A stretch of 64,000 bases of DNA from JABDMH01 sp964428345 (GTDB taxonomy: Bacteria; Bacteroidota; Bacteroidia; Chitinophagales; Saprospiraceae): NCBI GenBank assembly GCA_964428345.1, contig CAYRYD010000025.1, positions 1 to 64,000 on the forward strand, written 5' to 3'. Positions 18,399 to 27,843 of this stretch are shown piece by piece (the stretch's first letter is position 1; every line of letters begins with the position of its first letter). The notes under the pieces were generated by a model, which saw only the letters and a program-made list of their open reading frames with translations, had not been told where the DNA came from and searched no databases. The position numbers and the translations under genes are program-made.

Positions 18399-19482
18399 GC
18401 AGAATTTCTTTACAGGCCTCGTAGAGTTTCGACCAGCCTTTTCTGGATTTGATGATCGTGTCGAGATACTCCTCCAGAACCGGTAGATCGTGGGTAGGGT
18501 CTTTGATGCAGGCACTGACGATGCTTTCCGCCACCGGCTTGATGCTGTTTTTCTGATCGTCAAAATAAGTCGACAAAACCATGCTGTTACTAACCGCTGA
18601 AATGGCTTCTGCGGTACTGAGAGTTGCCGTGGGGGATTTGATCTTCAGCTCGCTGTCTTCCGATTTGCCGGCGCGTAACTCTCTGAATACCGTGATTAAT
18701 TTTTTGATTTCTTCAATACCGATTTGCTGGGGAGGCAGTTTCTTTTCTTCGGCAATTTGCCGTATACGGTAGGTGACGATCTTCATTTCTTCTTCCAGAC
18801 TGGCCGGCAACGGTAATCGTACCACATTAAACCGCCGCTGCAGCGCACTGGATAATTCATGGACACCCTTATCCCGGTCATTGGCCGTCGCAATCACGTT
18901 AAATCCGCTGATTGCCCGGATATAAATGTCCAGTTCCGGCACCGGCATACTCTTTTCCGACAGGACAGTGATCAGCGCATCCTGGATGTCTGACGGGATC
19001 CTGGTCAATTCTTCAATACGCACCAATTGCCCCAACTCCATCGCCCGCATCACCGGACTTGGGATCAGGGCCTGGGCACTGGGGCCCTCCTGCAACAATT
19101 TTGCATAGTTCCAGCCGTAGCGAATGGCATCTTCACTGGTACCGGACGAACCCTGGACGACCTTCGACGAATCACCGGAAATCGCAGCAGCCAGATGTTC
19201 CGACACCCAGGTCTTGGCAGTGCCGGGAACTCCGATCAGCAGCAATGCCCGGTCTGTCAGCAGTGTTGCTACTGCCAGTTCGATCAGCCGCCGTTCCCCG
19301 AAATATTTAGGCTCGATCTTTACTCCGGAGGCGGTTTTGCCCCCCAGAATATAGAGGCAAACCATGGCGGGCGTCAGTTTCCAGTTTTCCGGTTTTTGCG
19401 TAACATCTTCCTTCTGCAATGCCTTCAGTTCACCGGCGTAATGTTCTTCGGCCAGGCTCCGGATAAACTTCTGCTTACTCAT
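18385..19482 (-). CDS. MoxR-type AAA+ ATPase
   Basis: 365 residues. Walker A is GVPGTAKT (84-91); the Walker B position reads RIEELTR (155-161), with Glu-Glu instead of Asp-Glu, as in the DUF5682-linked MoxR branch; sensor 1 is VIATAND (Asn 201) and the arginine-finger region is LQRRFNV (212-219). MoxR ATPases act as chaperone-like remodelers of VWA proteins. It overlaps the DUF5682 gene downstream by 14 bases, so both form one operon. The gap upstream (83 bases) separates it from the catabolic operon, and a separate promoter is likely. Confidence 0.85.
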   Translation of the reverse strand: MSKQKFIRSLAEEHYAGELKALQKEDVTQKPENWKLTPAMVCLYILGGKTASGVKIEPKYFGERRLIELAVATLLTDRALLLIGVPGTAKTWVSEHLAAAISGDSSKVVQGSSGTSEDAIRYGWNYAKLLQEGPSAQALIPSPVMRAMELGQLVRIEELTRIPSDIQDALITVLSEKSMPVPELDIYIRAISGFNVIATANDRDKGVHELSSALQRRFNVVRLPLPASLEEEMKIVTYRIRQIAEEKKLPPQQIGIEEIKKLITVFRELRAGKSEDSELKIKSPTATLSTAEAISAVSNSMVLSTYFDDQKNSIKPVAESIVSACIKDPTHDLPVLEEYLDTIIKSRKGWSKLYEACKEILHGGH

Positions 19483-19565
19483 ATCGTCGATTTGGATACC
19501 GGGTGCAATTTATCAATAAATCATTTTGCCATGTCCGGGAACCTTCCCTCGGGATCCGGGATGTA

Positions 19566-20486
19566 CTATCCTGACAAGTGTATCTTTTGACCGGTCTGCA
19601 AACCTTCTATACCTGCGATCACCATCCGGATGATCTGGTGGGTTTTTTCAAAGGGCAATTCCGGTTTGCCGTTTTGAACACTACGGATGAAGGCTTCCAG
19701 ATTGGCCCTGAACATCGCATAACTGTCCTTGATTTCGTAAGACCAAAAGCCCGCTTCTCCAAAGATACTGACCTGGAAGGTCGATGATATGTCCATAAAC
19801 AGATGGAAGGTGGCAACGGTGCCATTGGTGAATTCCACCACTACAACCGAACCGCCTTTTTTACCGGTTGCCCAAACTGACGTGGGTTCCGGATCATCCA
19901 AAACGGTCGAGACAGCTTCCAGCATGTGGACACCGTACTTCACCCAGTCCTTTTTGCCCACGGCAACGGCCAGATGAAGAGGCCCTAGGTGATCGAGTTG
20001 CCGGATGGCCTGGCTGGTTTCGCGGGCATAGCGCATGGAGGAACAGGACATGATAAACTTTCCGGCCTCTACCCAGTCGGAAAAACACTGAAGATCGCTC
20101 TCTGTTGCGGCAAGTGGCTTGTCAATAAACAGGGGAATTCCGGCTTCGACAAACGGCCTGGCCATGGTCACATGCGTTTCGGGATCATCCCGGCCAATGA
20201 TCACGGCATCCACCTCGCCAATCATATCTTCATACCGGTCGACCACCCGGTCAATGCCGGAAGAGGCGGCAATACTCGTCGCGATGGATTTGTCCTGGCA
20301 CCATACCTGAGTGACCCGGGCATTGGTGATGCCGAGATCTTGCTGATTGACGGTGAGATATTCCGTTACGGCGGGATAGCCAATCCGGGTGATTTCCCCG
20401 CCGTCAAAGCGGCCATTGATGATCGCCGACCAGGAATAAGGATGAGCATTCCCAGGACTCATTCCCAGCATTCCGATTTTTATCAT
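19566..20486 (-). CDS. Gfo/Idh/MocA family NAD(P)-dependent oxidoreductase
   Basis: 306 residues. The N-terminal Rossmann fold opens with IKIGMLGMSPGNAH (variant nucleotide loop) and the catalytic-lysine motif is IDKPLA (121-126). The C-terminal domain binds the substrate and shapes the active site. Family members oxidise or reduce sugars, inositols and related ketones or remove groups from modified sugars. It is the last gene of a minus-strand operon that also holds an aldolase, a symporter and secreted propeller hydrolases, so it probably oxidises a sugar-derived intermediate. The substrate cannot be read from sequence. Confidence 0.75.
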   Translation of the reverse strand: MIKIGMLGMSPGNAHPYSWSAIINGRFDGGEITRIGYPAVTEYLTVNQQDLGITNARVTQVWCQDKSIATSIAASSGIDRVVDRYEDMIGEVDAVIIGRDDPETHVTMARPFVEAGIPLFIDKPLAATESDLQCFSDWVEAGKFIMSCSSMRYARETSQAIRQLDHLGPLHLAVAVGKKDWVKYGVHMLEAVSTVLDDPEPTSVWATGKKGGSVVVVEFTNGTVATFHLFMDISSTFQVSIFGEAGFWSYEIKDSYAMFRANLEAFIRSVQNGKPELPFEKTHQIIRMVIAGIEGLQTGQKIHLSG

Positions 20487-20604
20487 GACATTTTTGCTTT
20501 TATCCTTTCCGTGTCTGGTAAGTATTCCCTAAGATGTTTTCGTTGGGCAAAATCGCCGGTCCGGTTAATAGCCGATTACTGCGCGGACATCGCTGGTAGA
20601 TGCG

Positions 20605-21387
20605 CTACTGGCTTCTGGTCTTTAAAGTCTGACGAAAGGTCTTGACCAGCTTTTTGCAATATTGGGATAGGCCGATCACATCAGCACCCATGCTGACAAA
20701 CTGATAACCCAGGGCACGAAGCTCCTGCAGGTTGGCTGGGTTGCCTACCGTTCCGGCAAATTTACCATGCCGGAGCGCGGTTTCTACCACGATTTTCCGG
20801 GCTTTGATGACCTCCGGATGATCCATTTCTCCCGGCACCCCAATCCCCTGACTGAAATCGCCCGGGCCAAAAAATAACATATCGTATCCTTCCAGGGCAG
20901 CAATGGCGTCCAGCTCTTCCAGGGGCTCGGGATCTTCAATCTGGAGGATGACAAAACGCTGTTCGTTGGCTTTCCTCAGGTAGGTCTTGAAGTCCATGTT
21001 GGTATAGGCACCATCCGCATTTCCACCGTCAATGGGCCGGCGTCCGATAGGGTGGAATCTGGTCATTTCGACCACTCTCCGGGCATCTTCCAGACTCATC
21101 ACATGAGGTACCATGATCCCGGTGGCATCCAACTCCAGCGGCTTGATATAATCACTGTAGCTCCCACGGCCGACCCTTACCAGAATATCGACGTCGTAAG
21201 CCTTCACAGCGCGGACGTGGGAAGCCAGGGTAGCCCAGTCCAGCCCGATATGCTCCTGATCAAGCCAGACACTGTCATAACCTGCCATGGAGGCAATTTC
21301 CGATACGATCGGATCAGGTATGTTGACCTTGAAGCAATTGACCGGTTGACCGGCCCTTAGCAGTTTAAGGATGCGACTTTTTCTCAT
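20605..21387 (-). CDS. HpcH/HpaI family class II aldolase
   Basis: 260 residues, usual size for the family (2-dehydro-3-deoxy-glucarate, -rhamnonate or hydroxyheptanedioate aldolases). Conserved parts: WLDQEHIGLDW (about 41-51, active-site His and Glu), VRVGRGSYSDYIKPLELDATGIMVPHV (residues about 90-116) and VILQIEDPEPLEEL with metal-binding Glu, plus GPGDFSQ. It cleaves 2-keto-3-deoxy acids to pyruvate and an aldehyde in a metal-dependent way. The gene starts four bases after the symporter stop (21392), so they are co-transcribed. The pair suggests uptake and cleavage of an acid sugar derivative. Confidence 0.8.
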   Translation of the reverse strand: MRKSRILKLLRAGQPVNCFKVNIPDPIVSEIASMAGYDSVWLDQEHIGLDWATLASHVRAVKAYDVDILVRVGRGSYSDYIKPLELDATGIMVPHVMSLEDARRVVEMTRFHPIGRRPIDGGNADGAYTNMDFKTYLRKANEQRFVILQIEDPEPLEELDAIAALEGYDMLFFGPGDFSQGIGVPGEMDHPEVIKARKIVVETALRHGKFAGTVGNPANLQELRALGYQFVSMGADVIGLSQYCKKLVKTFRQTLKTRSQ

Positions 21388-21391
21388 GACA

Positions 21392-23818
21392 TCAGAATAA
21401 GATGACCGAATATATAAATATCCAGGGTATCATCAGGATCAATCCCCACAGCACCGCTCTTTTGCCGGAGACAGAGGGTAAAAGGAGGCTGAATAAATAA
21501 CTGGAACAGATAGAAACAACGAGCGAGCATATACCGATCCACAAAAATGACCAGGGTGGGTTGCCGGTCAGCACATCCCAGAAAGCGATCGTAAATGCCG
21601 CCAGGAGACCATACACAGATCCGGCAATGACACCCATGGGTTTGGCTTTCTTTACAAACAGGGCCATAAAGAACAAGTTGAATAACGGGGCAATAAACAG
21701 GCCATTGGTTTTGGCGGTCACCTCGATAATATTGCCGGGAATCAGGGGAATGACCAGACTGAATACAATCACGACTATTCCAATTCCTCCGCTGGTAATC
21801 CGGATCGTTCTTAAAGAATCGGAATCGCTTTGGGCAGCACTGCGGAAAATGTCGGTGGTGAGTACCGAAGACACCGAATTGATGCCCGATGATAAACTGG
21901 ACATGGATGCTGAGAAAAGAGCGGCAATGACCAGTCCTGACATCCCGCTGGGAAATTGATTGGCGATGAAATTCGGAAATAGAAAATCGGCATTGTTTTT
22001 CAGATCGGTATCCTGTGGAAGCAGGTTCGGGCTGTTCTGGTAAAATTGCATGACCGATAGTCCCACCAATACCAGGACAGTGATGATCATCACCTGTCCG
22101 GATTGAGTGATCAGGAAAGATTTTCGGGCCGATTTCAGATCTTTCGTCGATACAAAACGCTGAATGGCCATCTGATCGGCTCCGGTGGTGCAAATCCACC
22201 AGGTAATGTTGTTGACCAGTGCAAAGAAGACCGTCAACCGGACATAAGGGTTAAAATTGAAAAATTCAATGGTGGTCCAGTTGTCCGACCACGATGTGGG
22301 AATGATGGCACCAAATCCGCCAAAATTCATGACCACTACGGCGATGGTCAGGACCGCTCCCAATAGCAGAATAAAAAACTGAATGACATCGGTGAGCAAT
22401 ACGGCTTTCAGGCCTCCCATAGCTGTGTACAAGATGGTTATGATCCCTAAAACAACGGTAATCGTGAGGATGAGGTCATTGTCCCAGCCCATCATGACGA
22501 CCATCGACTTGGCCGCCAGAAAAATGAGCAAAGCCATCCAGACCAGCCGGGTGATCACAAAGATCAGGGATGCCACTTTCCGGACGGAAGTTCCCAGTGG
22601 TTTTTCCAATATCTCATAGGCGCTGATGATCCGGAGATTCATAAAATACGGGATCAGGAAATAACTCCCCAGCAGGAAAATGATCGGGGCGCTCAGGATA
22701 TTGACCGTGGCGATGACCGGCCCATATTTGATGACCTCACCGGCAACCGCCAGGTATGAAATGGCACTGAAAAAAGATACATACATGGAAATGCCTGAAA
22801 CAAAAGGACTGACCGTTCGACCGCCCAGGAAGTAGTCTTCTTTGTTTTTCTGCAGATAGGAATAGTACCATCCTATGCCCAATAGAAGGCAGCCATAGGC
22901 AATCAGAATCATCCAGTCAGGCCACCCCACCTTGCTTTGCAGATGATGCTCATTGGCCAGAAAGGCTTTGGCAGCCGCCACTTTGACCGTGGCATCCGGT
23001 TCGGCGGCAAATTTTTCGCGGATCAGCTCCAGATCAGCTTTGATACCTGTGCGGGTCAGGGCTTCAAAGACTTCCCGTCGCTCATAAGGCTGACCATTTA
23101 AGAAGGATAGAAGGAGATTTCTATAATGAGCCTGGTCTTCCGGCGGAGCATGCACCCAAAGCGCACTGGCCGGATAGACCCGGAGCGGATGATGACTGCC
23201 CAAACTTTCGAAGCGCTCTTTCAGTTGCCGGTAGACCGGATCCGGCAGGCCTTCCTGTGACCTCAGGGCAGTGGCGGCATAGGGGATCCGAGAGGTATCG
23301 GTGGGCGTCAATACCTGCGCCAGGGAAGTCAGCGCGTCGGTTTTACCGGAATTGGCAAGTACCCACCTGGCCAGGTTTTGCCGGTCACCCTGACCCGAAT
23401 GGGCCAGTTGACGGATTGCTTCATCTGTTGACTTCCAGCCGGATCTACCCAGATGCTCCAGGGCTAACAGCTGGGTTTCTTCATCTTGTAAAGTCCTGAA
23501 CTCCCAAAGGATTTCTTTTCCCAACGAATCGTAGGTAGTACTGTCTCTCCGGTGAGTCCAGGCCAGGAGCGCCAGTGCACCGATTTTCTCCGGTCCATTG
23601 CCATTCAGCTCCCGGTGAAAGTGCCGTTGGATTTCGAGCGGGAAGTTATTCCGGAGCAATGCTTCGGCCGCCTGCATCCGGAGCTGGTAGTCATCCTGAT
23701 TTTCGAGAACTTCTCTCAAATAGGCGGAAAACCGGGTTCCCGAAGGCTGCCCTTCAACAGGAATAAACCTGGCCAGCATCCAGAAACACAAGAACCATTC
23801 GAGTCTGTAAAATTTCAC
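21392..23818 (-). CDS. sodium:solute symporter (SSS) fused to an N-terminal periplasmic HEAT-like domain
   Basis: 808 residues, much longer than the usual 450-600 of SSS carriers. Residues 1-23 are a signal sequence; about 27-290 are a soluble helical region rich in paired helices with Leu and Ala (HEAT-like: LRMQAAEALLRNNFPLEI, ALALLAWTHR, LLALEHLGRSG); from about 302 the chain turns into a SSS carrier with some 13 transmembrane helices, including YFLGGRTVSPFVSGISMYVS, the family start, and TAMGGLKAVLLTDVIQFFI. SSS proteins co-import sugars, sialic acids or carboxylates with Na+. The extra domain may sense or capture the substrate. Part of the catabolic operon, between propeller hydrolases and aldolase. 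Confidence 0.8.
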   Translation of the reverse strand: MKFYRLEWFLCFWMLARFIPVEGQPSGTRFSAYLREVLENQDDYQLRMQAAEALLRNNFPLEIQRHFHRELNGNGPEKIGALALLAWTHRRDSTTYDSLGKEILWEFRTLQDEETQLLALEHLGRSGWKSTDEAIRQLAHSGQGDRQNLARWVLANSGKTDALTSLAQVLTPTDTSRIPYAATALRSQEGLPDPVYRQLKERFESLGSHHPLRVYPASALWVHAPPEDQAHYRNLLLSFLNGQPYERREVFEALTRTGIKADLELIREKFAAEPDATVKVAAAKAFLANEHHLQSKVGWPDWMILIAYGCLLLGIGWYYSYLQKNKEDYFLGGRTVSPFVSGISMYVSFFSAISYLAVAGEVIKYGPVIATVNILSAPIIFLLGSYFLIPYFMNLRIISAYEILEKPLGTSVRKVASLIFVITRLVWMALLIFLAAKSMVVMMGWDNDLILTITVVLGIITILYTAMGGLKAVLLTDVIQFFILLLGAVLTIAVVVMNFGGFGAIIPTSWSDNWTTIEFFNFNPYVRLTVFFALVNNITWWICTTGADQMAIQRFVSTKDLKSARKSFLITQSGQVMIITVLVLVGLSVMQFYQNSPNLLPQDTDLKNNADFLFPNFIANQFPSGMSGLVIAALFSASMSSLSSGINSVSSVLTTDIFRSAAQSDSDSLRTIRITSGGIGIVVIVFSLVIPLIPGNIIEVTAKTNGLFIAPLFNLFFMALFVKKAKPMGVIAGSVYGLLAAFTIAFWDVLTGNPPWSFLWIGICSLVVSICSSYLFSLLLPSVSGKRAVLWGLILMIPWIFIYSVILF

Positions 23819-23896
23819 AACCGGCTTCTATTAGTTGTAAAAAGTGACCGAAATGCTGCTCTTGCCATATGAAACCCATGTTGTATATCCATGCGA

Positions 23897-25168
23897 CTAG
23901 CTGATAAAAAGCCGGTTTGGTTTACTCCATTGAATGCTCGCGATCCAGACACTGCCGTCACTGCCATATTTTTCGACTCCCGCCGGTTGCATCCATTCGG
24001 AAACGGTAACCCAGGTTTCATCACTGCTGATATCCGTCACCCCGAAGTTACCCAGCCGGGCTCCCCTTTCGGGAACGAGGATGCGTTCGGTATCCCGGAT
24101 GACCCGTAATTTTTCAGGATCTATTCGGGCCATGAATAAAGGTGCCCGGTGGCGGAAAACATGATCATTACCGGCACCCCGTCTGGTGTAGACCAGAAAG
24201 AGTCCTTCGCTGTGGGTGACCCAGTGCTGCTGGGTATTATAGCTGCCCAGTTCGCTTCCATCATCAAATTTCCAGGGTTGAATGGGATGATAGTTTAAGC
24301 CATCATCGCTATGGGTCACATAGGCTCTGTGGTCATTCCGGATCGTCATAAAATACCGGTTGTCGAAACGGGTGATGGATGGTTCGTGCAGTCCCCGGGA
24401 GGCTTCATCAATGCCCAGCTCATTGCCCTGTTGTATGTAGGACAGCTGCTTACCGTCAAACGAACATTGTAAGACGGTGATGTGTGCATTCTTACCCGGC
24501 GGACGAAAGGTGATTGGTAACAATATCGTTCCGTCAAAGTCGTCATAACGCTGGGCACAGCCTGCACCGGAGTTGTAAAATTTATCCAATTCCGGCAAGG
24601 CCAGCTTCTGCCATGCTGACCAGGAATCTTCCCGGGGGTCATAGATGGAAAAGGCAGTCTGTCGTGGTCGCGGTGAGGTGACCTTCCAATCGGGAGTATA
24701 GACGACCGTATGGCCTGTACCAAGGAGAGTGCGGGAAGTATGATGGTATTTAGGCCAGAAGTCACTGGCGGCAACCGGTCTCACCTCCCCATTCAGGGTT
24801 TCAAAGCGGGGAGCCAGATTTGGAATTTCCCGGACTTCTGTCCAATGCCTGCCCAGGTCATCGGTGGAAAATCCAAACATGCCCCTGAAAACATCACTAC
24901 CTGAAAGGTCCAGGCTATTCATGGTCATGACGACCCGGGGGAGATCTCCGGTACCGGCGCCCGGAACAATGCCAGCACGGGGATGCGCCCAGCATTTTGT
25001 TCCGTCAAATAACCGGGTAGGTACCATACGGGTTACCTGATAATCGAGGGTTTCCGGTTGCCGGGATGTCTTTAGTCCGGACAAACCGGGGAAAGTCAAC
25101 AATGAAACCGACCCGGTCAGTCCTTCCCTGATGAATTTCCGTCTGGATGAATCGCTGCCGCCTGCCAC
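23897..25168 (-). CDS. secreted sialidase-fold (BNR-type) beta-propeller protein with Tat-like signal
   Basis: 423 residues. The N-terminus has SSRRKFIREGLTGSVSLLTFP, a twin-arginine-type leader. The body shows the sialidase-fold style of a six-bladed propeller (FGFSTDDLGRHWTEV, an Asp-box-like S-x-D-x-G-x-x-W motif near 99-106, and YVTHSDDGLNYHP). No full set of sialidase catalytic residues can be confirmed. It is transcribed with a second sialidase-like gene three bases upstream. Possible role: hydrolysis or binding of a glycan-derived substrate for the operon's symporter. The name sialidase should be taken as a fold label only. Confidence 0.65.
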   Translation of the reverse strand: MAGGSDSSRRKFIREGLTGSVSLLTFPGLSGLKTSRQPETLDYQVTRMVPTRLFDGTKCWAHPRAGIVPGAGTGDLPRVVMTMNSLDLSGSDVFRGMFGFSTDDLGRHWTEVREIPNLAPRFETLNGEVRPVAASDFWPKYHHTSRTLLGTGHTVVYTPDWKVTSPRPRQTAFSIYDPREDSWSAWQKLALPELDKFYNSGAGCAQRYDDFDGTILLPITFRPPGKNAHITVLQCSFDGKQLSYIQQGNELGIDEASRGLHEPSITRFDNRYFMTIRNDHRAYVTHSDDGLNYHPIQPWKFDDGSELGSYNTQQHWVTHSEGLFLVYTRRGAGNDHVFRHRAPLFMARIDPEKLRVIRDTERILVPERGARLGNFGVTDISSDETWVTVSEWMQPAGVEKYGSDGSVWIASIQWSKPNRLFIS

Positions 25169-25171
25169 TGT

Positions 25172-26371
25172 CTAACTAATTTCCAGTATGGAGCCGGCGA
25201 TATGCCGGGTACTGTTGTCCAGATTAAAGTAGAAGGTGACCAGGATCCGTTTCCCGTCCAGCATGACCGCCCAGGGGTATCCGATATCGGTGGAGCCGCC
25301 GTCATCCCGGATGATGATCTCTTCCGCGGTTTCGTAATCGGTGCATTCGGCATTCAGGATCCGGGCCCGGATACCATAGGGCTGATGGCGATAACCGTAG
25401 ACCAGCAATACCCGGTCATCGGGTAATCTCAGGGCCTGCAGGGGATGCCCCTGAAAGCCCATGGACTTCCAGGGTCCAAACGAACGTCCCTGATCCGTGG
25501 AGCGGGCGATGCAGGCCTGATCTTCCATGCCGGCCGTGCGGAGAAATGCAACGAGGTCGCCGGCTGGTGTTTCGTATACGGAGGTTTCATTGAAGGAGGC
25601 TTCCGGGTCTTCGGCTACCGGGCAGGAATATTGCCAGTGCAGACCCTGATCATCCGAGATCATCAGAAAAACGGATGTCTTGCCCGGTTTGTCGAGATCG
25701 TTGCGGGCAGCCACCGCCCAGTACAACCGGCCGTCGCTCCCCTCCCAAAGAGCGCCCCGGTTATAGGCCGGGAGGGGTACTCCGAGGGCGCTGTTTTTGA
25801 TTTCTGAAGGAACAGCGGGTGGGTAATATGGCCCGTTCCATGTTTTTCCCTGATCGGTGGATCGCAAGTAATATCCCCCGAGGAAAATGGTTCCTTTCAT
25901 GTTTTCTACATAGGGTTGTTTGAGGTTGGCAATGCCGTTTTCCCGCACAAAAGCCCAGCCATAGCTCGTACAGAGGATGGTTCCGTCGCGGAGCTGCAAT
26001 AAACAGGGATCCTGTGATCCGCCGAAAGGATGGGCATACAGCAACGTGGGCTCTTTAGTCCAGGTCAGGCCGTTGTCAGTTGAAGTGACATAGACCAGAT
26101 AACTGTTGGGGTCAACATGATTGGATCCTTTCTCCCCAAAAATCTTACGATCGGGAGCGCGCCGAAAGGCGACCAGGATCTCCCCGGAAGCTTTCCGGAT
26201 CACGGACGGAAAAGCGGCATAGAAGGTGGGATCTTCATAAATAGTGAGATCGCTGATTTTTCGGAGGGGAGGCTGCTGATCGGATGTGGCTGTCAACGTG
26301 CTGTTGGTTTGGCCGGCAGTAAATAGCAGCGATGCAAGGGTCGATAAGGTAAAAAAGATGTGAAAGATCAT
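25172..26371 (-). CDS. secreted sialidase-like exo-glycosidase (BNR/Asp-box propeller)
   Basis: 399 residues from ATG 26371, which starts a signal peptide (IFHIFFTLSTLASLLFTAGQ). The start shares one base with the stop of the upstream gene (TAATG), so translation is coupled. Asp boxes typical of sialidase propellers are visible: STDNGLTW, STDQGKTW, SDDQGLHW and STDQGRSF, four copies along the chain (about 93, 190, 250 and 310). An Arg-rich N-terminal part (VAFRRAPDRK) may hold the carboxylate-binding arginines. It could cleave sialic acid or another terminal acidic sugar. Confidence 0.75.
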   Translation of the reverse strand: MIFHIFFTLSTLASLLFTAGQTNSTLTATSDQQPPLRKISDLTIYEDPTFYAAFPSVIRKASGEILVAFRRAPDRKIFGEKGSNHVDPNSYLVYVTSTDNGLTWTKEPTLLYAHPFGGSQDPCLLQLRDGTILCTSYGWAFVRENGIANLKQPYVENMKGTIFLGGYYLRSTDQGKTWNGPYYPPAVPSEIKNSALGVPLPAYNRGALWEGSDGRLYWAVAARNDLDKPGKTSVFLMISDDQGLHWQYSCPVAEDPEASFNETSVYETPAGDLVAFLRTAGMEDQACIARSTDQGRSFGPWKSMGFQGHPLQALRLPDDRVLLVYGYRHQPYGIRARILNAECTDYETAEEIIIRDDGGSTDIGYPWAVMLDGKRILVTFYFNLDNSTRHIAGSILEIS

Positions 26372-27843
26372 TATTGATTGAATTTCAGAGAATAGAGATT
26401 GGCATCCTTGAGGTAGATACAAAGCTTCACCGGCATGGAGGCCAATGGGGTCAGGTCGGAATTCCCCTGCCAGGTGACGATACGCTTGATTTCATTGCCA
26501 ATGATTTCATCGGCCTGCTCAAACCCAAAACCGGGCAGAGGGTCACCATCCGAATCCTGCACTTCAATCCGGATTCCTCCGGCGGCCGAGGTGCTGTAAT
26601 TGATTTCCAGTTCATTACCGGTGAAAGTGAAGGGTCTGGTGGTTACTTTCCCTCCCTGATATCCGGCCGACAACGAGGTGAAACCATCAATCCGCAGTAC
26701 ATATCTTTTCAGATGGGCGGTAGGTTGGGCATAGTTTTCATTGACGTATACCGACATTTCGGTATCGTTGGTTTCGACGACGTTTAATGCCGGATAATTG
26801 GACCGGGAAACCCAATTTTGCAACCCGATCCCGGGCCGGATAAATGACTCCATAAAGGTACGTTCATACACATTACCACCACGGCTGGTCATCAGGACCG
26901 CATCGGAACAATCCATAAAATATTTTGGATTGACATTCAGCTTCCGGGCCTGGTCTTCGGTCAATACCTGCCGGTTTGGCATAAACCGGGCACCAATGGC
27001 CACATAGATCGAGGGAGCCCGATAGTAAGGGCTTGTCTGTTGGGTATAAAGATGTTCCGGCGGAGTATTACCAAAGGTCATGTCTTCGGGTGCTGACCAG
27101 GTTATAAAATCATCAGAGGTGGTACGACCGACACTCCGGTATCCTGAGTAGCCGTCTCCGGTCCAGATCCGGAAATAGCATACGTACTTCTTTTCGTGTT
27201 CCGACCAGAAGGCCACATTTTGCGAATCGAAAAGTCCCTGGGTAAAGACCGGTTCTTCGCGTATTTTTTTCCAATGGATACCATCGGGTGAGGCGTAGGC
27301 AATCAGGCCGCTTTCGCCGGTGCCCCCGATCGCCTTGTATTTTTGTCCGGGAAGGGCATTGGGGTTTTTATCGATAAAGGGACTGAAATTATGCGTCACC
27401 GGTGCGGCGTTGGCCAAAATGACATTGTTGTTTAAAGTGCCTCCGACTTCAAATATCTGCAGGTTGGGTTTTTCCCAGTGTACTCCATCCTGCGACTGGG
27501 CGTAGCAGGTGACTTCGGCCGGATTGCCATCTTTTCCTGCTTCTCTCACGCCTCGGTAATAGGCACGGTACAGGGAATCATCTTTGATGATGGTACAATA
27601 GGCACTGAAATGGCCTTCCCAGGGTTTATCAAAATAAAAGACCGGTCCCCGGTTTTCCGGGTGATGCAGCTGCGGCACTACCTGATCCATCTGCCCGATC
27701 AGGTGGTGGTCGATAAAAAGTTGCCGCTGGTCTTCCAGCCGGATAATGTCCTGAGCCCGGGTGCTATGGATCGCCAGTGAAATAAAGATGAAAAATGAAA
27801 CCAACCAGGACTGATATGGCAAAAACCGGAATTTTCTCATCAT
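26371..27843 (-). CDS. secreted glycosidase-like five-bladed beta-propeller protein
   Basis: 490 residues with a signal peptide (WLVSFFIFISLAIHSTRAQ). The core starts with RQLFIDHHLIGQMDQVVPQLHHPENRG, a start seen in a family of Bacteroidota and Planctomycetota proteins related to GH32/GH43-type propellers, followed by repeated S-x-D-G-x-x-W pieces (QSQDGVHWEKP, ASPDGIHWKK). The last 100 residues form a likely beta-sandwich. I can not identify the catalytic residues. ATGA overlap with the dioxygenase gene upstream and one-base overlap with the sialidase-like gene downstream place it firmly in the operon. Confidence 0.6.
   Translation of the reverse strand: MMRKFRFLPYQSWLVSFFIFISLAIHSTRAQDIIRLEDQRQLFIDHHLIGQMDQVVPQLHHPENRGPVFYFDKPWEGHFSAYCTIIKDDSLYRAYYRGVREAGKDGNPAEVTCYAQSQDGVHWEKPNLQIFEVGGTLNNNVILANAAPVTHNFSPFIDKNPNALPGQKYKAIGGTGESGLIAYASPDGIHWKKIREEPVFTQGLFDSQNVAFWSEHEKKYVCYFRIWTGDGYSGYRSVGRTTSDDFITWSAPEDMTFGNTPPEHLYTQQTSPYYRAPSIYVAIGARFMPNRQVLTEDQARKLNVNPKYFMDCSDAVLMTSRGGNVYERTFMESFIRPGIGLQNWVSRSNYPALNVVETNDTEMSVYVNENYAQPTAHLKRYVLRIDGFTSLSAGYQGGKVTTRPFTFTGNELEINYSTSAAGGIRIEVQDSDGDPLPGFGFEQADEIIGNEIKRIVTWQGNSDLTPLASMPVKLCIYLKDANLYSLKFNQ

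Noticed and set aside
18385..19482. MoxR ATPase as a broken enzyme because of Walker B Glu-Glu
   Set aside because: The same RxEELTR pattern is expected for the DUF5682-linked branch, so it is a family feature rather than damage.
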